Source of the DNA: Pycnopodia helianthoides
Taxonomy: Eukaryota; Echinodermata; Asteroidea; Forcipulatida; Asteriidae
DNA length: 64,000 bases
Direction: 5' to 3'
Assembly (NCBI GenBank): GCA_032158295.1
Contig: CM063257.1
Coordinates: 868,001 to 932,000 of the forward strand
The notes under the pieces were generated by a model, which was not told the origin of the DNA, ran no database searches, and saw only the letters and a program-made list of their open reading frames with translations. Every line of letters begins with the position of its first letter. The stretch's first letter is position 1. Below are positions 11,893-23,612 of the stretch, piece after piece. The translations under genes and the position numbers were made by a program.

Positions 11893-12939
11893 CAAGGGTT
11901 CTGAGTGGTGGAACCCTCCCCCTGCCCCGCCCTGAATCTGCCACACTGTTTAGAATGGCCAACATGAGTCCTAGAAACCTTATGGGTTGTCGGTTTCAAA
12001 TATTTCAACTTCCGAGTTGACATCATTTGGGATTCACTCAAACATGAACAACAACATAGCTCCAAAAATTCTCATCGCTCGGTGTTGTTTTTAAGTCTTA
12101 CTTTAAGCGATCGATCAAACTCTTACGCATTCCTCCAGGGTAGGGGGAGTCGGGGAAGATAATTATTTTAAGGAGCTCTTAAAACAAAATGGTTTCTTGG
12201 ATAACTTTTGAAAGTCTTTAATCTTTTATAGAGTCTTAATCTGCACTTGAGTGGACTCACCGGGCTTAACGATTAAAATGACGCTTCGGGTCAGATTGTT
12301 AATTTGTCGTAGCTTAAAGCACCTGCGCTTCTTAAGTACAGAAATTAATTAAATTACTTAGGAATTCCTCCACCAGCCCTACGGTACCACAAACTGAACT
12401 CTCTCAATCTTAAGCCAATTCTTTCTCTCTCTCCATCTCTGTCTCCCTCTCTGAGGTTACGTCTTAATTAAATTCTACGCTTAGACACATGGAGGGAGAT
12501 TTTTTTTCTGGGTGTTGTCGTGATGGGTCACTGTGTTCTTAGCCGATTGTACTTATTGCCAAATGTTTTAATTTTCTAAGGAGGATAATCGCATGATCAC
12601 TCGGATGAGGGAGTTATTTATACTGCGGTAAAATTTAGCATTGTGTGTTTTAAGGTATAGATGTGGGATGGCGCCTTTTCCCGGCAAACTTTTCTCGGCA
12701 AACTTTTCCAAACCGGATTACGGTAGACGTTTGTAAATGACCGGAACAACTTTGGAACGTCCTTTTTTTGGTTGTGGTCAGTTGACCGGCTGACCTATAA
12801 ACAGGCACTTGGATAATTCATTGTGTAGTAGTGTGCACAGGCATGCACCTACCGTGCCATGCTTCATTTCCTCTGTACAAAGATGGACAATGGGTACTGG
12901 AATTCATGCTCAAAATCTCCCTTTCCTGGGCCTGGAAAT
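11893..12939. other. Unassigned non-coding DNA
   Basis: No gene or RNA is supported. A short direct duplication, CGGCAAACTTTTC then CGGCAAACTTTTCC, lies near 12681-12709. Confidence 0.4.
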
Positions 12940-13070
12940 TTATCGTTGAGAGTGCAAATGACATTTCCAGTGCAAAATCTTTAAAGTCTATGGGAAACTT
13001 TTGAAGGGGCACCAAGGGCAAGAGCAGGGCAACAGAGGCCATGGCCTCCCTGGCCTTCATGTAACTCCAG
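12940..13070 (-). repeat. Family A dispersed repeat
   Basis: The reverse complement contains GTTGCCCTGCTCTTGCCC, TTGGTGCCCCTTCAAAAG and AGACTTTAAAGATTTT. It matches the + strand copy at 33165-33345. The shared open frame fragment (ALLLxLVPLQ, then FPxDFK) explains why both places show short frames. It is repeat DNA, not a host gene. Confidence 0.65.
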
Positions 13071-13721
13071 GCATGTTAATCTTTCACTGTAGAGTTTCAT
13101 CTTCCTCAAACAAAAATGAAATATATCAAGCTTTCAGAATTAAAGGTACTTGAAATGGAGACCGGAAAAATAATTACAAAATGACAGACCTCTTGAAGAA
13201 AGCTAAGAAATTGCACAAAAACCAAAAAGCCTGTTCCAATTAGACGCCAAGGTTTTACATGTACAGAGGAAAAAGAATTCCATTACTTCTCAATGTAGCC
13301 AGTTGCCATAACAACCATTCTGGCAACCTCCACCTGCATCCATTGATGGAGTTTGAATAAAAGAGTGGGAGGATGAATTTCATCGTAGAAAGTGGTCGCT
13401 ACGGCTACGGCCAAAATGGAGGGTCACTGAATAACAATAGTAGGTGAAACATCTGTTTGGTGTTTTCTTGTGTAGTTTTGGAGTCTTGCCTAAGGTGTGT
13501 ATATTAAACCTTTGATCAATAACAAATGGGAAGGGAATAAGGTGGTAATATCGGCCGAGCTACTTCCCAAGAAGATTCTGTCTTTAGATTCTGCCATTAA
13601 TAATTCAGCCACCCCTTCCCCTCCCACCTACCCACAGGCACTCAGGTTTTATTAAGGAAACTTGCTGAAATATTCAGATTCCCACAGCTTTTAGGCAAAA
13701 AAAACCCATTAAAAACATGTT

Positions 13722-13862
13722 TAGCGTCCTGCCTTTTTGAAAGACAGGAAGGAGGAGGGCCTTTTTTTTAAATGGCCCCCGACACATTTTTCAAGACAAC
13801 CGGCCGGGCCATTTTCAAAGATGTTGCCATCTTTTTTCGGTGTCTTTTTTTGGTGTGCTATA
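13722..13862 (+). repeat. Family B dispersed repeat
   Basis: It starts AACATGTTTAGCGTCCTGCC and later reads GACACATTTTTCAAGACAAC. The reverse complement of 32392-32560 shows the same order of words. The element lies about 650 bp from a family A copy, as at 32-33 kb. Confidence 0.7.
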
Positions 13863-14059
13863 GTCTAAAAATACTATCTTGTTTATTTTAAAATAAATTG
13901 TTTTCTTCAGAGATCATAAACATTATTTGAGCAAGCTCAAAATGGGGGGGGGGGGGAACGTGGCAGAGGGATTTTAAACCATGGCGGTGACTTCTTAAAC
14001 ATGGCTGGTGCCACAGAAAGCGTGATGGTGCGCCAAGCTTTGTTTACATGCTGGAGAAC

Positions 14060-14319
14060 ACTGGTGTAGCGGCACCAGTGATTTGAGTTACAATTACTGA
14101 ATCCATCAAATTCCAACAGCATACACTGGTGTAGCAGCACCAGTGATTTGAGTTGCAATTACTGAATCCATCAAATTCCAACAGCATACACTGGTGTAGC
14201 GGCACCAGTGATTTGAGTTGCAATTACTGAATCCATCAAATTCCAACAGCATACACTGGTGTAGCAGCACCAGTGATTTGAGTTGCAATTACTGAATCCA
14301 TCAAGTTCCAACAGCATAC
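14060..14319 (+). repeat. 65-bp minisatellite, four units, each with a perfect hairpin
   Basis: Units start at 14060, 14125, 14190 and 14255. Each contains CACTGGTG, a 6-base loop, and CACCAGTG. The loop is TAGCGG in units 1 and 3 and TAGCAG in units 2 and 4. The units are nearly identical otherwise, so the array is young. Confidence 0.97.
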
Positions 14320-14690
14320 ATGTAGACTCAACCTCAGCTACCAAACCAGTAGACCTGATGAAACTTGTTTGTTTAGTCTCATTTGGTTATGCATTATGTA
14401 AAACAGACTCCTTCAAAATCCCGCAAAAATCTAGGAAGAGATTTCTGCCAAAAATGTCTACCTTTTTTAGAGAGATTCTGCTCGGTGAGAACATGAGGCT
14501 ACTTTGCATTTAAAAGTAAAACTGGTTGGAGTTTAAAAAATAAACATTCTTAAATTATGTTGACATTTTCATTTGTATTTTTATTTATGTATTCATGTTT
14601 TGTTAAAATTTTGTCGGTATCATTGGATACTAGCTAAGCTTCAAGCTACATATTTTTTTAATTTCTGAATAACAACAAAATCCTCTTTAA

Positions 14691-15024
14691 GGCCCTGTAC
14701 ACTATTGGTAAGATCGAAAAACACAATGTTCACAGATTCACACATAACTTACATGATTTAAAGTAAGTAATGGTAGAAAGGGTTCCTTAAAATATTTCTG
14801 CCTAAAATGCTATCGTTTCTGAGAAACAAGTAAAACAATAGTAATTATCGCGCGCGATAATTTGAAAAAAACAGAAAACACATAAGATCTCTTTTCACTA
14901 TTTTCTCGTGACCTCGATGACCAATTGAGCTCAAACTTTCACATGTTCGTTTGTTCATACATATGTTTAATCACACAAAATGTGGACACTGATTTTGAGC
15001 TGTTACCAAAAGTGTACAATACCT
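14691..15024. mobile_element. M1 MITE with TTAA duplications
   Basis: TTAA at 14687-14690 precedes GGCCCTGTACACTATTGG. The right end reads CCAAAAGTGTACAATACCT followed by TTAA at 15025-15028. The ends are imperfect inverted repeats. A perfect 20-bp palindrome lies inside at 14843-14862. No coding capacity. Confidence 0.8.
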
Positions 15025-15028
15025 TTAA

Positions 15029-16397
15029 TAAAAGAGATAAAAAAATTATTATTCTTTGTTGAATATCATCTCTTTATTTTAGTTTCATGAATCAAAACTT
15101 TTATTTTGATTTAATTTAAGAATCCATCTGTCATGTCATCTTGAATTACACTCCCATATAATATCATCACCGTAAACATCTTTCTAACCGGCAAAAATTC
15201 AGCTCTCTCTCTTATTTACATCTGATCAAATTGCAAAAATCACTCCAAGGTGTTAGAAACCCCCGGAGCAAGAACTGAACGAACGAACAGAGAGAGAACC
15301 TATCTTACTGACACCTGTTTTTGTGTTGAGCGGCCCGTGTCCACACCACCGCCCGGCAAATTTCCACTGTCTCTTGAAAGAAATTGCCACTGGAGGGCTC
15401 GAGAAAATAAACCGAAGAAAGAAAGACAAAAAATAAATGTGCCAAAAAAATTTTAATTTAATATTAGATAGTGATCAGCTAATGTAAGGCCATTGTAGGG
15501 TAACGCAATTTGGGTTTTTATGATGCCCCCAAACGCATAACCCTAAAATATATATCCATCAAATTATACCCCCCACCCCCCCCCTCCCTTTCTCTCTTCC
15601 CCTTCATAGTCCGTCAAGTACCGTCCCTAAAAAATATTGAATCGGACACTCCTGGCATTTGCTGTACACTCTTTCAAGAAAACCGTAAGATCTGTAAGCG
15701 CAGTCTTCTGTGTTCCGTCTCTCATGCTAAATGGCTTCTTATTGATTCTTCCCCGTCTCCCACCCGATGCCCCGTCACGTTTTTTTGCCCGAAAACGGCA
15801 CGTTTTGCCCCGATCAATATAGAGGGGAAATTTTTCACGTACAGTACTCCATGGGAGTATTAGGTCGCATGGGTTTTTTTCTGGGTCATTTTTTTGCAAG
15901 GGAATGGTCACGATCCGTGCAAAGTACCTATTAAGGAAGCTGGGAACATTTTGTCAAGCTTGGATTGTGTAGGTATTCCTTGGTAGAATCACAGCTTGAG
16001 TTGCGCTGGGGATTTCCTCCAGCAGTCTCACTGCCTGACCTGGTTGGGTTAATTAAAGGGGAATGAGTACTAGTGGTATAGGGAGAACTCATTAAGCATT
16101 ATTGCCAAGCCGTTATCTCTTTTAGAAATCAAGCTTTTTTTTAAGGCCTTGAATAGGAGCCTCGGCAGAATCTAATGAGATTGAGAATGAACAAAGATAA
16201 ATCTTTGATCGAGCTTATGATTTATACAAAAAAGGGAATAAAACCCACCAACCTTTTTTTAAAATGTATAATTGATTTTTTTGTTTAATGGTCTAGTGTG
16301 TAAAGGAATATTTGAAATAAAAACTGATATTTTAAGGAAAAACTTTGCTCTCGCAGTATTATAATTAATACTTATTATTCATTTTTAAAATTTAAGT
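15029..16397. other. Unassigned non-coding DNA
   Basis: Frames on both strands around 15510-15911 overlap each other and have low-complexity composition. No gene, splice-bounded exon or RNA is supported. Confidence 0.4.
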
Positions 16398-16480
16398 CAA
16401 GCAATAAACCACTAGGGAAACTGACTGGGTAAATTTGAATAGTTTTGGGTTGAATAAAGACAAATTGACGAGAGAAGGGT
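16398..16480 (-). mobile_element. S1 SINE, 5'-truncated tail
   Basis: The reverse complement reads TCAATTTGTCTTTATTCAAC, CCAAAACTATTCAAAT, TACCCAGTCAGTTTCCCT and GTGGTTTATTGCTTGA. It matches the tail of the SINE at 26316-26472 (about 85% by eye). The tRNA-like head is missing, as expected of 5' truncation during target-primed reverse transcription. Confidence 0.75.
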
Positions 16481-16599
16481 TTGTTTTTGTATATCTATGA
16501 GTTTTGCTCATAAAGAAATCAGAATTACACTTTCACAGCATTCTGACTTGAACTATGCTTGCTGCTAAGCAGATACATACATGCTAAGCATCTCTGAGC

Positions 16600-17010
16600 A
16601 ATCAGCCTGAGGTGTCACGGTGCATTCATGCCTCCGCATATCCCCAGACGGTTACCAAGAAAAGAAGAGCCAATTACACTGGAGAAGATGGGTGACTTGT
16701 CAACTACTACGAGGGGAACCGGTTGTCAACTCGGTCTCTCAAACTCACGGATTCCTCCGGTACAATGAATGCTCCAGTAATTTTCAGCAGATCTTAGAAT
16801 TTAACTCCGGGAGTGTCAGTGCGCATGGATCGAACCGAAATGCCGGTTTAATTTATAAATGCGGCGGAGACACACGTGCTGTTGTTGATGAGCGTGCTAG
16901 CCCCCGTGCGTGCTGGCCCTATACGCAAATGGTTTGCAAGGATACGTCAGGCATATAGAGAGGGGTGGGGAGAGTAAGAGTATTGCACGTAGCGCGCGCA
17001 CAAATCTATG
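16600..17010. other. CpG-richer segment, no assigned gene
   Basis: CpG dinucleotides are visibly denser at 16800-17010 than in flanking DNA. An open frame of 112 codons (16620-16958, +) covers part of it, but its translation has no domain, signal peptide or membrane segment that I recognise. It could be an enhancer-like island or a chance frame. Confidence 0.3.
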
Positions 17011-19084
17011 ATTGGGTTATTTGTGTCATGAAGTTATATCAATTTGTATTTTACCCGATGGATTCGCCCTAGGGAATCCTGCATTCCCCCTTTTTTCCGT
17101 CATACTTTACATTTTGTCTGGGCACTGATATTTGACTTTTAATGGCATCAGACGCAGATGACCGATTTTCTAATAGTGGCCCACTTTTTTTGGATGGGAG
17201 GTCCAGTGGATTGTCGGAATTTTAAACTAAAGTGGAGTTTTTTGTGTCTGGTTCTGCAAGAGTAGTGAAGCGAGATGGTGCTGTAGATTTGAATGTAATG
17301 GCAATTAAACGTGTACTTAATGGCTGAGTTTTGTTCTTGATTTTTTTTATGAGGTTGAACTTGTGTGAACTGCGCTGGTTTATTGTACGGTCGGTCGGTT
17401 GTAATAGGTTTATGTTGGATTCTACTACCAACATGTCTCGTTGCACAATCTGCTGCTGCAGTTATGTTTAGTAGATCCACTCTCTAATCTGATACAGACT
17501 TTGTTCTCCTCAACATTCCACAAGAACTGCCTACCCCTTACACCTGTGCAAAGATTCCATGCTTTCCACAAACCATTGCATGTTGTTACCAGAGTAGTGC
17601 ACAAGTACCACAAAGTTCCACTGTGAAATATTAATAGTTCTGTTCATGTACACCGAGGTGTTACACAGAATACTGTAGGACTTTGAAGAACCAGGGAAGA
17701 ACAAGTTTTCCTCCACGACAGAACTGGCTTCTGTGCTCTCACAGTGTCTTGACTGTTTTGTCCAGAGACCATGGTACAAAATCTTGGTATTTCTTTCCGA
17801 GGCCATGGAATTTTCTTCGTTCGGATGCTGTTTAAGAACTCCAGTCTGCTGTGGTACTTGGTGGAGCGGGAATATTTCCTGTTCTCACTCCGCACATGTT
17901 CTTCAAAAAATCCGCCGTGGAACTGTGTGGAAGTGCTTCACACTGATACAGCACTGATGCATGTTCCTTCAGAAATTCCAACTTTGCGGAATTCTGTGGA
18001 ATAAATTGGTTTTCTGAACAAAGTGAACTGGTTGTTGGAGGGTTCATGAACAACAGGTGCTGTTCAAATTATCATATTTTGAACAAGAGTCGGTTAAAAG
18101 AGGAGAGAGTCGTGCGCATAGTCCAGGCCCTGTTAAAGTGTTCAGTTTTTGTGTGGCACACGGTAACGCAATGTACGTGGAATTCATGCTTTTCAAAAAA
18201 TGTTCAAATTCACACAATATCAGTGGTTCACAGGCCATTGATAGCTGATATCACTGGTAACAAAAATCTGTTTTCTTATTGGAACACACATGACGTGCCT
18301 TCTGCACCACGCTACCACGACACGATGATCTATAACATTTGCTCAGCATAATTTCAGAGCAGAACTCATTTTCTGACTGATCAGTTTCAACCATATGGCG
18401 AAACCTACTTGTACTGAAGATGTAATTTAATAACAATATTGAATACCTACTGTACACACAGTAGGAAGGAGAAAAAAAAACACACGCCTCCACGCTCACG
18501 TATGCAGACCAGCTGCAGCAGAATCTCACAAGGAAAGGAGGATGTAATTTTTTTATAGGTTGAATATTCTACTGGAAGGGACTGTTTGTTTTTAAATGTA
18601 GGGTCGTGGATTGGGATATGTCAACGTAATGCCGTTTTTTGGACAAAATTATCAAGAAAGAATAAGATACAATAAAAGTCACCTGTAAAAGTTTCAGCTG
18701 AATACAGTGTAGACTTACTGAGAAAACAGCACAGAAGATGTCAATGTAATTCACATGAATGTCAAATCCATCTAACGTTTAGCGAGGTGACAGCTGGTAC
18801 CATCCGCATCTCTGGCCGCAGCATTCACAAGACGAATACCAACCCCTCAGAAATCTGAAAAAAATGATTCATGCATGAATCGTTTCTCAAATGTTTTTTT
18901 TCGGGGGGGGGGGAAAATTGTCCAAACCATATTACTTTTACTGAAATCCTTCTCAAAGTAGTTGTCCTTTCTCTATGTTTACAATCACAGCTGCAGTGCT
19001 TCCCACCAAACAAGTTTTTATGTTCATTATTTGTCGGAGCACTTTAACCAGAGTGTCACCCTACCTTTAAGTTGAGTATTTTAC
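17011..19084. other. Unassigned non-coding DNA
   Basis: Between 17430 and 18360 many short frames overlap on both strands, a sign of locally low stop density rather than of a gene. Words such as GTGGAATTC and GTGGAAYT recur there, so it may be a very old tandem repeat. No feature is supported. Confidence 0.35.
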
Positions 19085-19089
19085 TAAAT

Positions 19090-19185
19090 TTTGTTTCTCC
19101 CTTTTTTCCCTTCTCTCTCTTTTCTTACATATTTCTCCTCCTCCGTCGTCATCTCCATCTTGACAATTATCCAAATCAGGTGAGT
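19090..19185 (+). other. Candidate recursive-splicing ratchet point 1
   Basis: A long C/T-rich tract (about 19090-19165) leads through a branch-point-like TCTTGAC to AAATCAG|GTGAGTAAAT, with the junction at 19179/19180. A 3' splice site fused to a strong 5' splice site leaves a zero-length exon, the hallmark of recursive splicing described in Drosophila and vertebrate giant introns. Function is inferred from motif shape only. Confidence 0.5.
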
Positions 19186-20556
19186 AAATTTAACAATTCA
19201 TTTGTACATTTTAAATTTATAATTTGAAAGAAAAAAAAAAGCCTGAAGTGAAAATGTTTTCTAACAGCAATTGTAATTGGTCGATCTGCAACTTGTCAAC
19301 TATTTTCAACTAATTACAGGAGATGTTAAATATCTGATCGGCACCTCAAAACAAAAATGCAGAGAAAATCTTGTAAATGGCTTGTTGGGAATACGAGCTT
19401 GAGAATATTGATTACCAAGGGAATTTACTCATTTTTTTTAGTGCTTGTTTTTGTGTTTATGTATTCAACAAAATTTGGTATCAATATTAACCAAAGTTGA
19501 TTTAGTAGTTTTGCTCTTTCATGTTTTAGTGGCAATGAAATATTTCACAAATCAAACAGACTTTTGCGCTGTGGGTTGTTTTTCAACCTTGGCAGTTTCT
19601 CTCGTAAAAAAAAGAAAGAAAAAGCTGTACACAAAAAAAAAACCTAAGTACTTAAACAGCAAGGATTTTGCCAACTGCTTTCTATCCATACGGTGTGTAG
19701 CTGTGAAGGCAAACTCAGTAGTACATAAGAGGGTCGCACATGGCTGACAGTTATTGATGAAATAATTCAACCCGTTGCCATGGCGATGAGCGGATCAGAC
19801 ACCTCGCATTGTCTGCAGGACTTGTCGACGCATTGTTGTCAGTTGAGGGGGGAAAGGAGAAAAAAAAAAGAGTTTGGGGCTCGCTGAAGCCTGGCATTAT
19901 AGTAAACACTCTGTTTTTTATGATCGGTAGGCGGCCGAACAATAAAAGAAAATTGATGGTATTTCACGGATGATTACCTCAGCGATATTTTTTTTACATT
20001 ATTAGGCAGCTGAAAAAATATTTTGCGGAAAATATTTACGAAAAAAATAAAACTGTTTATTGATTACAACGAGAATTAATAAAGAAATTCAAATTTAGAT
20101 TTGCCCTCGAGGCTTGGATAAAAAAAAAGGTCCGGGAAGGTAAACAAGAAATTAGGATTCTTGCCCCTTGGCTATTGTGGATTATTTTCACTGTCAACAA
20201 GTTTTTTTTGGGGGGGAACAAAAAGAGTTTGTGAGTCATTGTCAGTTTTAAGTAGTTTTAGTTCCTCCCCCTCTCATAATTTGAATTTTTAGCTCATTTT
20301 TTTAAAGCTAGTTTTTCCAATCCTTCTTACCCTGGTACTCTGTACCCTGGTACTCTGTTCCGTGAATGTGTAAAACATGGTAACAATTATCGATTACTCA
20401 TAGTCTACTCTCAAGATGGTAGTCTGCATCTGGTAAAAAAAAAAGCTGTTCAAATTTTGCCGATATTCAAAATTCTAAATATATATTTTGTGTAGCCTTT
20501 TTTTACACCAATGTATGGTAGGCATGTTCTCTACATAATGTTTAACTACACAATGT
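19186..20556. other. Unassigned non-coding DNA
   Basis: No gene is supported. A 15-bp phrase TACCCTGGTACTCTG is duplicated in tandem near 20330-20360. Confidence 0.4.
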
Positions 20557-20560
20557 TTAA

Positions 20561-20947
20561 AGGAACATTACAGAATTGGTTTTTGCTAACAAAACAGTTG
20601 CTGGCAGTGTAAGCACTTTATGTAATCCACCATATACATAAACTGACAAACCTGTAGAAGTTTGAGATCGATCGGCCATCTGGGTCACGAGAAAATAGTG
20701 AAAAACCGATTACACATTTGCATGAAATCATATAGATTCAACAAATGAATAAAACGCTCACTGAGCGATAAACTCCAATCGGAAAATGAGTTTATTCATT
20801 TCTCATCAAATATGGCATTTCAGACAGAAATATTTCAAGGGATGTTTTCTGCTATCATCATCATTAGACCGTGTAAGTTTTATGTAAATCTGTGATCAAA
20901 AAGTATATTTTACAAGTTCTTTTTCTTACCAATTCTGTAATGTTGCT
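20561..20947. mobile_element. M1 MITE, best-preserved ends
   Basis: TTAA at 20557-20560 and 20948-20951 flank a 387-bp element. Its ends AGGAACATTACAGAATTGGT and ACCAATTCTGTAATGTTGCT are inverted repeats with one mismatch in 20. This is the clearest copy for defining the family termini. No coding capacity. Confidence 0.88.
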
Positions 20948-20959
20948 TTAATATTGAGG

Positions 20960-21190
20960 TATGGCCAACGAGCATTTACAGTCAGTGCACCAACATTATG
21001 GAACAATCTCCCTCTTCACGTCTGTCTGGCTTCATCTCTTGAATCCTTCAAAGCCGTCTTTGAAAAAACTCATTTGCTTTGATTCTAAGTTACTGCAGCT
21101 TGTGGTTTATTCTTTGTGGTTTTTGTACAGCACTTTGAAACCTTTGTAAAAATGTACTTCACAAATATTATCATTGTTATTAATTATTAA
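20960..21190 (+). mobile_element. 3' end of a non-LTR retrotransposon (reverse-transcriptase C-terminus plus tail)
   Basis: The frame from 20960 reads YGQRAFTVSAPTLWNNLP, then a SLESFKAVFEKTHLL-like stretch, and stops at TGA 21080-21082. RAFxVxAPxLWNxLP followed by SLxSFKxxxKTHL is the conserved extreme C-terminus of CR1/L2-group LINE polyproteins. After the stop come about 100 bases with TACAGCACTTTGAAACCTTT and an ATTATYATTGTTATTAATT tail, typical LINE 3' UTR material. Everything upstream is missing: DNA left of 20948 is an M1 MITE. It is a dead 5'-truncated copy, so no function remains. The exact clade cannot be fixed from 40 codons. Confidence 0.8.
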
Positions 21191-21202
21191 GTCATCATGG
21201 CA

Positions 21203-21338
21203 GTAGAATAAATAGCAAGACAAGTTCTCTAAAGAACAAAATCTACACAGCAAAGTAGATATTTATACACATGGTGTTACCGCAAACCGAATATATATAT
21301 TGATACCTCACCATGCAATGGCTCAAAAACCATATAAG
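21203..21338 (+). mobile_element. Solo arm of the fold-back element found at 48347-48674
   Basis: AGAATAAATAGCAAGACAAG through ACCTCACCATGCAATG matches the right arm of the fold-back at 48534-48674 with few differences. Only one arm is present. It begins just after the LINE tail. Confidence 0.8.
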
Positions 21339-21639
21339 TCATTATGCTTAGCACAGGGCGGTGTAACCATAGTACCAAAATAATATTCCTGATGCAATTA
21401 CGAGTATACATTCAAGTTGTACACTTCCAATACTTTTACAAGTAGGCCAAAAGTAACAGATTAAGCATGGTGCCCAAGTTCAGAACACGCTTTCCAATAG
21501 ACACCCAGACACCCACTGTTTCTCCTGTGTACAGTCGAGATCACTCATTGCAAAGTTATGAAGTGCTGTACAACACCCCCTCAAAAACCTTGGGCCCCTC
21601 CCCCTGATATTCCCCACTTTTGAATCATTGGCACTACTT

Positions 21640-21790
21640 CATAAAGCAGCAAATATTGCTAAACAATTTTTAGGATCAAATTTTTTTGCAGGATACCAGT
21701 CACAGATGGTATGTGGAATGTTTTTTTTGTGGCTGGGAACCGTATTCTGGAGTGGTTAGCATAGTTTGTTGGGCTTAGCTACTTTGTGGG
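21640..21790 (+). mobile_element. Decayed M3 MITE
   Basis: GCAGGATACCAGTCACAGATG, GGCTGGGAACCGTATTCTGG and GGGCTTAGCTACTTTGTG keep the M3 order, but the terminal repeats are eroded (left end near CTTCATAAAGCAGC). Confidence 0.65.
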
Positions 21791-22274
21791 GTTAATCAGT
21801 GGACACACCGTGCGCAGAGAACGTACCAAGAAAATCTCGCCTGAAAAGAAAGTGCAAGGGAGGTTGATTTTAACCTTGTAAAAATCATGTACTGTGAAGA
21901 TTCGTAACATATTTTTTTTAACATGCTCTGCTGATGGTGCATGCAAATAACAACAGCCAGGTTTATCACTCGGTGTTATTAGAGCTGTTTTTCTCTATTC
22001 AGGGTACATAGGAAGTGTACCGGGTCGTAACGCCTTGCTATTGCCTGTTCAATATACACTTTCTCTTAAACACTCGCACAAAAAGAAATCGTGAAGGACT
22101 TGTTTTGTTTGGAGATTTAAAGACCGAATGACGCAAAATCATTAGAAGAAAAATCCATACTCTGTTGGCTTCAGAGTGTCTGAATTAATGTGAGACTTCG
22201 ATGAAAAGCGAAGTTTTGTAATTTCCAAGAAGTATAAACTCTGTGATAAACTTGTTTAGAACTGCATCCCTTAA

Positions 22275-22663
22275 TGGTCGGTATACCTTTGGTAATTACT
22301 CCGAAAATTAACGACCATGAAAACGTACTTGGTAAAGAAGCACTGCAGCTGTTGATAAGGTAAAACATGTTGAAAAACAATTCACTTCAAAGGAATGTGA
22401 TTTTAGAGGGAGGGATTTTAAAAAAACATTCAAATCTCAGAAGTGTTTCCTGATCCTGAATGATACTTTTCTCAGATTGTGTTTTCCAATTACTGATTAT
22501 TCTTCCTGCGTGGACATAACCGCTCCAGATTTTTTGTGATATCTCAAAAACGCTACCACTTTTTGAAATGAAATGTTCACAGGATACTTTTATTGTATAT
22601 GTCTACATTTCTACAGGATTTAAACAATCGAACGGTTCCCAAAACCCAAGGTATACTTTGCCT
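22275..22663. mobile_element. M1 MITE with TTAA duplications
   Basis: TTAA at 22271-22274 precedes TGGTCGGTATACCTTTGGTAA. The right end reads CCCAAGGTATACTTTGCCT followed by TTAA at 22664-22667. The right half is shared with the copy at 29890-30170 (GCGTGGACATAAC, CTCAAAAACGCTACCAC), defining a subfamily. Confidence 0.8.
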
Positions 22664-22925
22664 TTAACTACAAAGTCTTCGGACCAGATTTCCTTTTTCA
22701 AATTCAAACTAGAAACAACAATACTTAATTTGCATTTTTGAGAAATAAGAGGATCGTCAACACAACGTGTTTTCCTCAAAACACCAAACGTGATGTCCTT
22801 CCCCGGTCTACAAACCCCCCTAACTTATATCCCACTCTTGAGACTGGTACCTCGGAGGCTTGACGGATCAAGCTGAGGTTAGAGCACGGCGTAAGAAAAA
22901 CAACCCCGCTCAAAAAAATCCAGCG

Positions 22926-22970
22926 AAAAGAAGAAGAAGAAGAAGAAAAAAAGAGAGAAAAAAACACGGT
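22926..22970 (+). repeat. (AAG)n microsatellite
   Basis: Several AAG/GAA triplets grade into an A-rich purine run. Confidence 0.9.
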
Positions 22971-23504
22971 TGAGGTTTAGTGGTAATTGCTCCAGTGTTA
23001 TTATCCTGCCTGCACTGCGCTGACCTAAATGCATACGATTTTGAAGGAGTGTGTTTCTCATGGGCTCACCCCCGTGGCCTCTTGTTCGTAGGGTTCTTAA
23101 CCCCCCTTTCTTGCTATTGTTCTATTGTGTGGAGAAGAAGGACAGGGAGGATTGTTAAGGAGGGTCCCGTTTGGGGAGACGATGATGTCAGTGAATTGAT
23201 TAATGGGCTAGTGATTGGGGACAAGTGTGGCCCGAGGGGGGAAGGAGGAGGGGGGGGGGGGTTCGAGAGAGGGGTAGGGGTGTTTAGACCATGGGAAGGA
23301 AGAGTGAGAGTAGTCTGTTAAGATGGGAGTGAGAACATGATGATACCCTAAAGGTTTATCTCTGAGTGTACAATTAGGGTGAATCCATCCCCCATTAAAC
23401 TGGGCTACACCAACATTGTTTGTTTACATTATTTTGTTGGTGTGTGTGTGCATGGAGACCTATGATTCATCTTGTATTGTCTTATGTCGACCGTTGATTT
23501 GCAA

Positions 23505-23610
23505 TGGTGACATCACATTGTGCTCGGCAGTGAAGATAGATCCAGATTTGCATGGTGTGATATCACATTGTGGTGATATCACATTGTACTTGGTAGTGAA
23601 GATAGATCCA
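23505..23610 (+). repeat. 66-bp partial tandem duplication
   Basis: TGGTGACATCACATTGTGCT through AGATAGATCCA at 23505 is repeated as TGGTGATATCACATTGTACT through AGATAGATCCA at 23571. The second copy is incomplete. A third TGATATCACATTGTGG sits between them. Confidence 0.85.
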
Positions 23611-23612
23611 TT

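Noticed and set aside
11722..12065. Proline-rich 74- and 108-codon minus frames
   Set aside because: Artefacts of the G-rich tract at 11840-11892.
20961..21149. 62-codon ATG frame over the LINE tail
   Set aside because: It is in the wrong frame. The conserved reverse-transcriptase C-terminal words are read from 20960 in the neighbouring frame.
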